From Vitellaria paradoxa (taxonomy: Eukaryota > Streptophyta > Magnoliopsida > Ericales > Sapotaceae): a stretch of DNA of 64,000 bases. The stretch lies in NCBI GenBank assembly GCA_019916065.1, contig CM034238.1:2568199-2632198 (forward strand), in the 5' to 3' direction. The notes beneath the pieces were generated by a model, which saw nothing but the letters and a program-made list of their open reading frames with translations, searched no databases and was not told the origin of the DNA. Position 1 is the first letter of the stretch, and every line of letters begins with the position of its first letter. The translations under genes and the position numbers were made by a program. Positions 53,643 through 64,000 of the stretch are shown one piece after another.

Positions 53643-54038
53643 GGCTATATTTGTTTGAGGGATTAGATGATGGGGGATAAATAACACTGTGGGGTCTAGA
53701 TATGGAATTGGATAAAAGATGAGATTAATTTTTTATGTGAAATTATTTTTTTGGTATTTGGTTGGTCGGATAAAAAGTATTATTTGATACGTAATGTGAT
53801 AAGAAATAATTTTTGACATTTAGATCTTGACGAGAAACAAATCCAGAGATGAGATATTAATAATACCACATACTCCAGAGAATAACTCATCCAATGAAAG
53901 GCCGGATTAAACATCGAATCCGTGGGCCTCACGGATTCATTGTCCAGAGCCAAAAAAACACAGCAAACACTGCATTCGAGTAGGACTCACGTATAAGCAA
54001 TCCAATCTGGCATTTACATCCAGGAAACAAACGAGGCC
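53643..54038. repeat. Tourist-like (PIF/Harbinger) MITE with TTA target duplication
   Basis: The left end GGCTATATTTGTTTGAGGGA and the right end inverted GGCCTCGTTTGTTTCCTGGA match imperfectly. Both sides are flanked by TTA (53640-53642 and 54039-54041), the usual PIF/Harbinger target. Length is 396 bp and non-coding. Confidence 0.7.
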
Positions 54039-54041
54039 TTA

Positions 54042-54310
54042 GGGTTCTTTTGAAAAGGCAATAGCTAATTGACTTATTTGTAAAATGATCAAATTTATCC
54101 TCTTAGATTTTAATTTTTTTAAAAATTTTTAAAGGTAAAAATGTCAAATTAATCAAAATTAAGAAATCACCTAAAAAAAGTCATATTTTTTTCCCTTCCT
54201 AAACATAAAAATAACTGACTTATCTTAAACCTTAAACTTACTAACTAAAAATAAATTAACTATTTTCCTTTCCAAAGCTGCCTAAAAATATACCGACTAA
54301 TTTCCTTTCC
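54042..54310. repeat. Dispersed AT-rich repeat, family D, copy 2
   Basis: Shares with 48745-48975 the blocks GCTAATTGACTTATTTGTAA, AAATGTCAAATTAATCAAAA, CACCTAAAAAAAGTCAT and CCTAAACATAAAAATAACTG. A more distant relative may occupy 63563-63760 (ACAAAAAATTCAAATTAAC). Confidence 0.6.
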
Positions 54311-55784
54311 AAACCAAATCTTAATACAAGTACTGCTTCCGACAAACTAGCTTGAGCATTGCAGAAGTCTTCCTCCAAAATGCGGCGCAACCTCATATTC
54401 TGTGTACTTACCCCTCGTGGTGCTAAAATTTTAAGGGGATAAGTTTTAGAGAGGGTATAAGATAAGAAGAGATATTATTTTTAGAGAGTTGGCCCACATT
54501 AATATGATATTTATAGAGGGGAATAACTTTTAACTTAGTTTAGATGTTTTATAAATAAGTGGAAGTGAATGATAGAAAAAATAGTCAAATAACTCTTTTG
54601 CCCTTGTGGTGTCTCAAAACTTGGTTACCCATTAAATTAAACTTGATTACCCCAACTTAATTATATGTTTATGTTAATTATATAATGTGAAAACCAATTG
54701 GTACAAATTAATTTTAGACAAATTAATTATATTATTATCTTAAAATCACATCACCTCCTATTTGAAAAAAATATATTTTTTTAATCACACAACCCCCTAT
54801 TTGGAAACAAAATTATATATTTTTTATTTTTATTAATATAAATTTTTAATACATTTTTCCATTAGAAAAAAAAAGAATTTATTTCTAATATAAAATACAT
54901 TTTGTAGGTGAGAAAGGAGGATAAAAAGGGACATAATGGTCCAATTTAATCCATATAAGGGGGATAATTTTTGGAGAGTTCAAACCCTCTCAAAAAATCA
55001 TACACCTTCTTCCAAGATTAAGAAGGAAGGATAATTTTTAGAGGAGAAAAATTTTACTTCCCAAACCAAATAAAAAACATCATATCAAAATTTATAAGAA
55101 TGTATTATTTATGGAGGCTCCTATTTAAAGCATCCAATCGGCCCCTTAGAAGTATCCTTGGTTTGCTCTTTCTATGTTCAACATAACTTAAAAGACGCAA
55201 TTCATTGAGGTACGTTAGTTTGGAAAGAAAATAAACTTAGTTATTTTAATTTGATTTATATATGTTTTATATAACTTTTGACAAAAATTAATTATTTATT
55301 AAGAATATTTTAAGCATATTATTTACATCTATTAAAAAATAACAAAAAAGATTAAGAACTAAAAAAATTTATGTACAAGTTGAAATTTGAAATAAGCCTT
55401 TTTTTTTTTGGTAGTATTTAAGCAGGCTTATTTTTACGCGTATGTGAATTTTTATATTTTTTAATAAATTTTTATAAGTTTTTTGTTTGAATAAAGATAA
55501 TATATTTAAAAGTTATTAAATAGGAAAAAAATTAAATTTTAATAAAAATATATATAAAACAAAAATAAGTCAAATTAAATAAGCAAGTTTTGTTGCGCAT
55601 TAATGACTAAGGATTGAGAGATTTCAACGCCTGGATTTACGGGATTATCCATAGACATGGGAGCATTATTGTCGCGCAATCATGATCGGCAGACTCACAG
55701 TCCAGATTCGTTGATAGCAATTATAATCTGTTTCAATGAGAAGCGCAGGTTAACATCACGCAAGATGTCAGTTTTGTGACACTA
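54311..55784. other. Intergenic; a probable further repeat, no gene seen
   Basis: From about 54415 to 55070 the sequence has GGGGATAAGTTTTAGAGAGG on the left and GAGGAGAAAAATTTTACTTCCC on the right, plus internal GGGGATAATTTTTGGAGAG, suggesting another inverted-end element whose limits I could not fix. The rest is A/T-rich without exons. Confidence 0.4.
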
Positions 55785-56292
55785 GGGTTGTATTCAGTGC
55801 ACTAAAAAGTGAGAAAAAAAAAGATAAAATATAATTTGAGAAAATTTTTTGTATTTGATACATACCGCTCAAACCGTTTTTTTAGGAATGAATAGTAAAA
55901 TTTCGTTCCGACGGATGGGATTTCTGTTTGGATGGATTCAAAATTTTAGGTAGTCATTACTTATTTATACTACAATCCATCCAAACGGATTGTAGAAACC
56001 GTTTAGAGGAAAGTTGCCCATGCGATTCCATCAGAGCGGTTTCTACGATTCGTTAAAACGGTTTTAAAAATACCACAAAAAAAGTCAAAGTGGGTATTAT
56101 TTGGTAGCTTTGGAGTCCATGGTGAAAATGACAAAAAATTTTTTGATATTTGATTAACCGAATTTTAGTTATCGACTTTTTTTTTTTTTAAGATATTGAA
56201 CGTTTTTTGAATTTTAAGAAGGCGGAAATGTGTAAAATTTTATAGAGATTTTTAGATATTTTCATCAATTTTTGTGCACCAAATGCAACCTA
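55785..56292. repeat. Roughly 500-bp non-autonomous element, family C, copy 2
   Basis: Same block order as 51464-51970: GATACATACCGCTCAAACCG, ATGAATAGTAAAATTTCGTT, TTGGAGTCCATGGTGAAAATG, ATTAACCGAATTTTAGTTAT and TTGTGCACCAAATGCAACCT. This copy keeps an internal inverted repeat, TACAATCCATCCAAACGG / CCGTTTGGATGGATTG-like, more clearly than copy 1. Confidence 0.75.
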
Positions 56293-57946
56293 GATTTTAA
56301 AGCCGTTAAATAAGATAAATTCAAATGTTTTAATAAATCTAAACCGTTAGATTTTAATTTAATAATTCAGATATGCTATTTAAATGATATTAGGAGAGTG
56401 ATATCAGCTCATTGAATGAATTTGACCCGTTAAATTTTAATTGAATAGTTCAGATGTAATGTTTGAATAATTTTAGAGGAACGATATTAGCTCCCTAAGT
56501 CCAATTTCAATAGACAAAAAAACTATGTGTATACGATTTTTGTCACTACAAATTACAATAAAACGTGAATTGTCAATTTTTTGATATTTAAAATGTAACT
56601 AATAAATTATAAAAAATTAGAGATAAATACTGATTTGGATAGAGAATTTTTAAAATTTTTTATAGAAGTTTTAGAAATTTGTAAACATTATAAAAAATTA
56701 GAATTTATAAAAATTTTAAAAATTTTTCAAAACTCAAAACGTTGTCAAAGATCATCAAAATGAAGATGGGGATAAATGATCTTTAAGTTGAAAGGGGGTA
56801 CTGTTCCATCAAATTAGCTTCTTTCAGTTGGTGCATTATAAATGTAGAGCTTGACAGCAATGTTTAGAGGACTTTATGGTCACAAATTAGTATGAACTGC
56901 CAGATCATCAGTTCCCGCCCAAACCTATAAATGATGATTTGCTTGTTAAATTAGAGTTCAATAGGGCTGTGTCATCCCCCCCCCCCACCCAACTGTCTAG
57001 GTAGGCCAAAACCAAATTAAGGAGTAGCAAAAGTTGTTCTTTGAATTTATAATAAAGTCTGTATATTTACATAGAAAATGATATTTTATTTAAAAATCAA
57101 AATAAATTGTTAGAGTTATATAAAAATTTTTGAGTTTATCACTTTAAATAAAAAGAATCTCATATGTAACATAATAACAAAATTGTCATTGGTACATTAT
57201 CGTGATAGTTTATCTTGGTAAATTATTCTAACAAGATAATATTATTTTATTTGTATTTATGTTCAAATATTTTAAAATTTAATAAATATATATTAAATAA
57301 TTTATTTATTCCTAAACTTGGTCAATTTTAAGAGCAGGTTTGGTTGACCATTATTTTTGAAATGAAATTAATTGTCAAATCTCATGATCAAATCACGTAC
57401 ATTCTCTTGACCATTCTTTTTGGAATGGAATTAATTGGCAAATCCCATAATCAAATCACGTACATTCTCTTATTTAAGTTGTATTTGGAGCAACGAAAAA
57501 TAACGAAAATTTGATTTAAATAATTTTTTTATTTAACATACAGTCATCAAATCATATTTTTTAAAAATGAATAATGAAACTTTTTGACATTTGCATCAAT
57601 TTTTTTAGAGAGAAAAATCATTCAAACGATTTTTTTTGGGTCTGTCAATTTTAAGTCAAAATTTATTGAAAGTTGTTAAAAATTTTTTGAGATTTATAGA
57701 AAAATAATTGAGGTTTGTGGAATGTTATTGGGATTTGTAAAAAATTTATTAGAGTTTGTAAAAATTTAATGAGATATGTAGATAATATAAATTTATAAAA
57801 TTTTCATGAAATACGATAAGTGTAAAATGTGTTAAAATTTTTAAAGATTTACAAAAAATTTTTAGAATTTTTTAGTGCATCAAAGTTGATATTTGTTGCG
57901 AGGGATGAGCGAAATGTTTTTTTTTTTGGTAAGTTGGAACGAAATG
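56293..57946. other. Intergenic; no gene seen
   Basis: A/T-rich. Two near-identical phrases around 57347-57410 and 57411-57470 (GACCATT...TTTGGAATGGAATTAATTG... and ATCAAATCACGTACATTCTC) form a tandem duplication of about 63 bp. A C11 run is at 56976-56986. An AT-rich repeat starting TTGTATTTGGAGCAACGAAA occupies about 57479-57895. Confidence 0.5.
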
Positions 57947-58563
57947 CCACCGGGTTGGCATGGTTAGCTGTGTAGATTTGCATCACTGATAGCAACTATT
58001 TCAAACGCCAAACAAATATATTAATTTACGCCTTGTTAGGTTGTTAAAAGATAAAATGTTAGAGAGAGAATGAAAATGAATAGATAATTAAAATATTATA
58101 AAAATGAAATGTGAATAACAAATAAATAATTAAATTCACCTTGCTTTTTAAGATTAAAAAGAGTGTGAGAAGAGGAAGATATTAATTGAACGGTTTGCAC
58201 TCTGTTAAGAATGGGAAGGAAATCAATTGAGTCACATTTCAATTAATTTTTACATCAATTGAAACGCCACTCAATTGATATCCTTCCATTTCTAATAGAA
58301 TACAAAATCGCTCAATTGATATCCTTCTGCTCTCACACTCTTTTCACCTTAACAAAGTAAAGTAGATTTAATTATTTATTTGTTAAGCACATTTCATTTT
58401 TATAATATTTTAATCATCTATGTCATTTTCATTCTCTCTCTTTCTTTTTTTTATATCTTTTAACAACCAAATGAGGCGTAAATTAATATATTTGTTTGGT
58501 GTTTGAAATAGTTGTTATCAATTATGCGAATCCTCTACACGGCTAACTGTACCAACCCAGTGG
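57947..58563. repeat. Near-complete 617-bp hairpin (foldback element)
   Basis: Almost the whole element is two inverted arms of roughly 290 bp around a short loop near 58230-58266. Left-arm landmarks CCACCGGGTTGG, AACTATTTCAAACGCCAAAC, AAATATATTAATTTACGCC and GAGTGTGAGAAGAGGAAGAT pair with right-arm inverses CCCACTGGGTTGG, AACTATTTCAAACACCAAAC, AAATATATTAATTTACGCC and GAGTGTGAGAGCAGAAGGAT. Even the loop contains the inverse pair TTTCAATT / AATTGAAA. No coding frame. Confidence 0.9.
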
Positions 58564-59053
58564 GATCCGTCAAACAGAGCAAGATCTAGTTGCATTAATT
58601 GGCAATATACTTGATACAATTAAAATAATGCAAATTTGTGGTTATATATATATATTTATATAACACCTATATTGCATTATAAATCCACCGAGCCGAGCCT
58701 ACCAAAGCACAGTTACAGCGTACCGATACGTATGTACATGGGCACCGGCACAGCCACTGCCACAGCCACCCTCCCTATCATGATGATGTGACCGATGGAG
58801 TACCGATTGGAGGAGGAATTATAATAGCCATACAAAGCTATACATGAAATTGGTCTGGTGGTTGTCTCTCTTTTGTGACTTTGCTGCCCACAGACAATAT
58901 GATAATGCTCTCATTAATGCCATTTTCTGGTATATATGGCTGGCCTCTTTAATATTAATCTTTATGCTCATATATAATTAAGTAATCTGCTTTTGAGATA
59001 AAGCCACTCGAACCAACAATCCCAATTTCACAACTGATGTTAGAGCTGCTATA

Positions 59054-59088
<35 letters not shown>

Positions 59089-59499
59089 TATATATATATA
59101 TAATTGTCATTATACTTTTGTAATTGAGCTGAAAATCAGTTATAGCATTGGACTTAAAAAATCTTATTTTATACCCATCTTCTTTCAAATTAAAATGAAA
59201 CTGTTGAAAAAATTTTTAAAAAAATAGAAGTTTTAACTTTTCATAATCTCAAAAAAAATCCTTATATTTCATATAATTTATATTATTTATACTTATGTTT
59301 TGATTCTATTTGATTTTTAATTTTTTTTTCAAATAAAAATTCAACACTGTTTAATCTTTAATACAATGGGCATAAAAATAAATTTTTTAAATAGAGAGAA
59401 TAAATAATTTTCACCTTAAGTTTGACGGTAAAAAATGTAATCATTCGTGTGTGTATATATATATATATATATATTTACTTTAAGATAAGTATATGCATA
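58564..59499. other. Intergenic; microsatellites, no gene recognised
   Basis: A small balanced-composition patch at 58676-58815 (CACAGCCACTGCCACAGCCA) has no supported frame. An (ACATAT)n/(TA)n microsatellite lies at 59052-59102 and a (TA)n at 59455-59474. Confidence 0.5.
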
Positions 59500-60518
59500 A
59501 ATTATATTTAGATCTCCTAAACATTTAAATAATTACATATAGATCCTTTAAACATTTAAAATTTATGAATATATTTCTTATTTTGAATGTTGCTGAGTCT
59601 CCGGACTACTTTTGTTAGTTTGAACGTTAATTTCATTAAAATTTTATTGTGAAGACAAATTTAATCCTAACTTAATTAATTAATTAAAAAAAATTCTCTC
59701 CCATCCTTTCTTTGGCTTTTGGAAAAACTCCCTTTTCTATCTACTGTAAACCTTCTCATTAATTTTGTTTTTAATGAAATAACAACGATTAGAAACCCAA
59801 TATCAAATGGGTTGGATTAACCGGATTTCGGTGCTGATGCGGCGAGCTGTTTTGCGCGGAGCACTGGTACTCCGACCGCCATGATTGCGGATACGACTAT
59901 AGGCATATACAAAAGTATACTTACTAAAATTGGAGAAAAATGAAATTCGAAACGAAATTCAGAGATGCGAGATCTTGATCAACGAGAAAAAAAGAAAGAT
60001 TTGCTGATGATTATGCTGATAAAAATCTCTGCATTTTGTTTGATCGATATCTAAAATTGTATCTCTTTGTTTTGTAATCTTCCTTTTAAATCAACGAAAA
60101 TTGAATTGTAGTTGGTGATTCAACGAAAATTCAGAGATGTATCATTTGTTATCGAGTTTCTAATTGTTGTTGTTTTAATAAAAAAAAAAAAAAAAGTAAT
60201 GAGAATGTTTATAGTAGAGAGAGGAATGAATTTTTACAGTATAGGGAGAGATTTTGGACAAAAAGTTTTTTTTATAATTAATTAATTAAATTATGGGTAA
60301 ATTTATCTTTACAATAAAATTTTAATAGAGTTAGAGTTCAAACTAACAAAAGAGATTAGTAACACTTCAAACTAAAAGAAGTGTTTATAAATTTTAAACG
60401 TTAAAAGAATTTATTTGTAATTACTAAAATGTTCAAACTAAAAAAAGTGTTTATAAATTTTAAACGTCGAAAGAGTTTATTTGTAATTACTAAAATGTTC
60501 AGAAGGTCTAAATATGTT
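59500..60518. repeat. Foldback element of about 1 kb with unique internal segment
   Basis: The left arm (59500-59760) and right arm (about 60215-60518) are inverted: TTTTGTTAGTTTGAACGTTA / TTTTGTTAGTTTGAACTCTA, ATTAAAATTTTATTGTGAAG / ATTAAAATTTTATTGTAAAG and CTTAATTAATTAATTA are matched pairs. The right arm has an internal tandem duplication of about 70 bp (AAAAAGTGTTTATAAATTTT). The 450-bp centre includes GC-rich GCTGATGCGGCGAGCTGTTT at 59834-59853 and is not part of the arms. No gene recognised inside. Confidence 0.75.
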
Positions 60519-60654
60519 ATCATTTGATACGAGTTTCAATTACAGTGAGAATTATGTCAGCCACATTGAATAATTTTTCGTTAATCTCCATTATAGTAAA
60601 TAATTAATGTTCTCTTCAAATTCCGACGAATCATGTTAAGTCAACATATGGTCA

Positions 60655-61425
60655 GGGTCAGCTGCAACGGATATGGTCACGTGCAAAGTTTGAGCCATCG
60701 GATTTTTTTCGGAAGAAATGTGATGGCTCTCATTTGAAGTTAGGTTTTTTTTTGGTTACTCTCTCTCATTAATCTCCTCTCTCACACACTAATTTAATTA
60801 TTTTTTAAATTATAATTTTTTATTGATAAAAATTTAAATATTTTTTAAAAAATACAATTATCTAATAATATTGTATCAAATTTTAAATTACTAACATATT
60901 TAGTTAAAATTAGATATTTAAAAATTCTGTTAAAAGTTAGTTTGCTTGTATTATTAATAATATGGCATATTCAATATAAATAGAAATATATTTATTTTTA
61001 CCTACACTGCTTCATCAGGTAAAAATTATCTTGATAATTTTTAAACACATAAATAAAGAATATGAGAGTTCATATAAAAAATATGATTTAAAAAAAATAA
61101 AATAAAATTTACTTGTACGTGATTCATTTGATGAGAGGTAAATTTACTATATATTTTCTTTATTTTTAATTATCAGTCTACTGTTTTTTATTATTTTTAT
61201 TTTTTCAAAAAATATTTAAATTTCAATTACTAAAAAATCATAATTTGAAAAATAATTTTGTAAGTGTTAACAAAATTAGTGTGTGAGAGAGGAGATTAAT
61301 GAGAGAGAGTGGAAGAAAGGTTTTTAAAAAAAAAAAAAAAACTTAACTTTAGACGAGAGCCATAAGATTTCTTTCAACAAAACGCAATGGCTCAAAATTT
61401 GCTCATGAGCGTATCCGGTGCACAG
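60655..61425. repeat. Foldback element of about 770 bp
   Basis: Arms of about 200 bp: the left CTCTCTCATTAATCTCCTCT and CTCACACACTAATTT are matched exactly by the inverted right arm, as are AAAGTTTGAGCCAT / AAATTTTGAGCCAT and GATGGCTCTC / TATGGCTCTC. Outer ends TGCAACGGATATG / TGCACCGGATACG also pair. It directly follows another foldback element. The centre is A/T-rich and non-coding. Confidence 0.8.
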
Positions 61426-64000
61426 GGGCACGGGTCAAACCCCCCAACCCGGCAATGTATATGTAAACAATACCTTCTTCTTATCCGCTAGTACATGGGA
61501 AAATTAAAGTACATGCCAGCAATTAGTCTAAACATCACCATCAATATGACCACCTTGCCTCAGCAATTCAAAACTTTTGCAATTAATCAATATCCAAGGC
61601 GTTGGAGGCAGATGGATGAATAAAGTTGATCCAATATTCATTCTAGCTTGCGTTAATTAATAAAATGACATGGCAGAGAGAATTTAATTTTTGCCATGCG
61701 TGTAATTTTGAAAAGTACACCTCGCGGGCTAGATGGATGGGACAAGCGTAGGTTATAGGAGTTGAAATTTAAGCATCTTATAGATTTGAGATTCGACAAT
61801 GAAATACGTTTACATTTGTACTTTATGTTTTGGGGAAATTCTGATTACCCTAACAATTTTAGGCAGACTTGTGATTTACCTGAGGTTGGTGGATTGGGAC
61901 GTTTGCCAATTATCCAAGGAGTTTACACTCTATGAATGAGTTCAAAGAATTTCGCTTTGGGTTAGTTCTCCAATGTAAAAAAAAAAAAAAAGTATATATT
62001 ATTTTACGGCTAATTACATTTATACTGATTTTGTACTAATAGTGAGGTCATTGAAACACCGTTTAGTAACTTAATTTTTAGTGAAAAATTACTAAATTTT
62101 GCTTCTTGGGTGTTTGACAAAATCATAATTTTTGCCACTTTTCTAATTAGTTATAATAACTTATTTAACTCAAAAGTGATCAAAAGTTACTAAAAATTGT
62201 TACTTGTTCACCAAATGTATCAAAAATTACTCATAGTAATTTTTTTGGTAAAAGAAAAAAATGTTATCTAACATTTCTTGAACTTTATAAATCTATTTTT
62301 ATACCCTTATATTCAATACTACAGTGAAATATTAAAATATTTGTCAAAAATCATGATTTTAACTCTTAATAACTTAATGTGTATTTGTACTCTTCTAGGA
62401 TGTTCATATTTTCTACAGTAATGTTTGGTTTTCAAAAAATATCAAAAAAAATTATAATTTTTAGCAATTTTTTTCAATCAAATTGCTAACAATTTTATAC
62501 ACTCTTTTAGTTTTTATTTTTTAAATTTTTTTTGATAAACTAAATACCACTTATAATTACGATTCTAATTCTTTTAACGAGTATTTTCATTTTTTATTTT
62601 AATTTTGAATATAAAAAGTATGAATATAAATTTTTAAAATTTAAAAAGTATCAATGATTTTTACTTTAAATACCAGTCAAGGGTATAAAGCTAATTAATT
62701 AATTGACATCATACCATATACTAATTTTCTTCCTAATTAATTCGTTGTATCTCAATTGATCAATATACATACATATATATATATATATATTATACTAGTA
62801 ATGTTACAATCAGCGAAATCGTCATGCCTGAGATATATAAGATGTCCATAACTTGATTAACAAGAATCAAGAAAGTGGAAAAAGATGGAACTTAGGCCCC
62901 ATTTGGAATAAAAAAAAAATTGAGATAAAATATGGTTTGAGATTAATTGTGACGTCGTTTTTTTTTGAAAAGTCACAAACTGTGGGAACAGTTTTCCCAA
63001 TCCATTCTTACGGATTGAAAAAAATTCATAAAAAATAATAACAATGGTACTCGTTTGAAAGCTTTCGCCACGAAAAATATAATTATATAAAAAATTTACA
63101 CATTCGGTTAACCTACTTTCAAATTTTTTTTATTTTTTAGCGAAATATTAAAATTTTTTGAGATCAGTAATAACCAAAAAATTAGAGGTAGAAAAGATGT
63201 TAATGATTTATAAAATTTTTTAGAATTTTATTTTATGCTAAACCGGATATAGTTAGGCCAAGTAGCCGGATTGAATTGAAATGAGTGCTTTAGTCCAATC
63301 CTCGCGGTCGCGGGCGAATTCCAATGGGACCTGGTGGTACGCAATACGTACATGTAAACAAATTTCTAAAATCAATTGCGTTTTTGGAATAACTTCCAAT
63401 CATAGTAGGTAATTACATCAAACTGTGAAATTAGTGGCTTCAGGAGCCAATTACCCTCTCCCTTGCAGAAGAGTTTACGCGCCAGGAGTGGTTCTTCCAA
63501 CATATATATATATATATATATAAATCAAGAGAAAAAAAAAATCAAAACCCTAACCTAGAATTTAGGTATCGTTTGGCGAGATCAAGTAGTTAGAAGCTAG
63601 TTCCTAGTCACTCCATCAACTTTTTAATATATATTTTTTAAAATAATCAAATTTATTCTCTTATATTTTAAATCATGATAGACAAAAAATTCAAATTAAC
63701 AAAAAGTTAAAATATTAATTTTTTTCTCTTCTCAAATAAATAAATAAATAAATAAATAAAAAGATAGCAGCAACAAAAATTAGCTTTTCTTGCTACTCAA
63801 ACTCTACCTAATTAAGGATTATGGTATTGACAAATTAAAATAGAATACCCTCTCTTCATATATATATATACACATAAGAAATGATATATCTTTTTCGACT
63901 ACTAATTTTTTTTTATTATTTTTAAAAGGATTAAGATTACCTTTTTATGTTTTAAAGTATAAAAGATAAATATGTTAAACAAATAAAAAATAACTACTAA
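61426..64000. other. Intergenic to the window end; no gene recognised
   Basis: Contains (TA)n at 62772-62790 and 63500-63521, an (AATA)n at 63738-63760, a weak family A repeat (about 62050-62240) and a possible family D relative (63563-63760). Patches of even composition at 61420-61760, 61850-61970 and 63240-63490 have no exon I can support. Confidence 0.45.

Overview
This window is a piece of a flowering-plant nuclear genome. It is AT-rich (introns and spacers are dominated by A/T runs), its genes have GT-AG introns, and its proteins are plant-specific or plant-type: a plastid-targeted HDR (IspH), the plastid-division protein PDV2, a class 1 phytoglobin, a DUF547/MIP1 leucine-zipper protein, a DUF616 (TOD1/MUCI70-type) protein, a DUF4228 protein and a RING membrane-anchor ubiquitin ligase. 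I cannot name the species. No prokaryotic operons, CRISPR arrays, rRNA or intact tRNA genes were seen.

Layout, with exon models built by hand from splice sites, reading phase and family similarity: (1) 1-636 (+), 3' end of an RMA-type E3 ligase. (2) 2.4-5.2 kb, a degraded RNase H-like retroelement remnant carrying an exact 150-bp tandem duplication, then three inverted-repeat elements. (3) 5627-12502 (-), complete 10-exon HDR gene (467 aa); intron 1 holds two tRNA-derived SINEs sharing one target site. (4) 12.5-19.3 kb, gene-free, with two more SINEs and dispersed AT-rich repeats. (5) 19301-21856 (+), 7-exon methyltransferase like EEF1AKMT4 (256 aa). (6) 24157-27875 (+), 6-exon DUF616 gene with a frameshift in exon 4. 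(7) 27.9-34.0 kb, gene-free. (8) 34035-38435 (+), 11-exon DUF547 gene (611 aa). (9) 40901-45713 (+), 2-exon PDV2 (304 aa), with a 680-bp foldback element just upstream and a hAT-like MITE in its intron. (10) 46763-48572 (+), phytoglobin exons with no in-frame start codon, preceded by phase-compatible exons that could code for a transit-like leader. (11) 50556-51002 (-), single-exon DUF4228 gene. (12) 51-64 kb, no gene recognised; packed with non-autonomous inverted-repeat elements, including a near-complete 617-bp hairpin.

The genes do not form an obvious pathway. HDR (last step of the plastid MEP isoprenoid pathway) and PDV2 (chloroplast division) both serve plastids, but this looks like ordinary plant gene order. 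The most unusual parts are the density of long-armed foldback elements, the start-less phytoglobin with its possible leader exons, the frameshifted DUF616 gene, the doubly hit SINE site six bases inside a splice donor, and repeated pure G/C tracts in an AT-rich background. All coordinates come from reading by eye; repeat borders are approximate unless a target-site duplication is stated.
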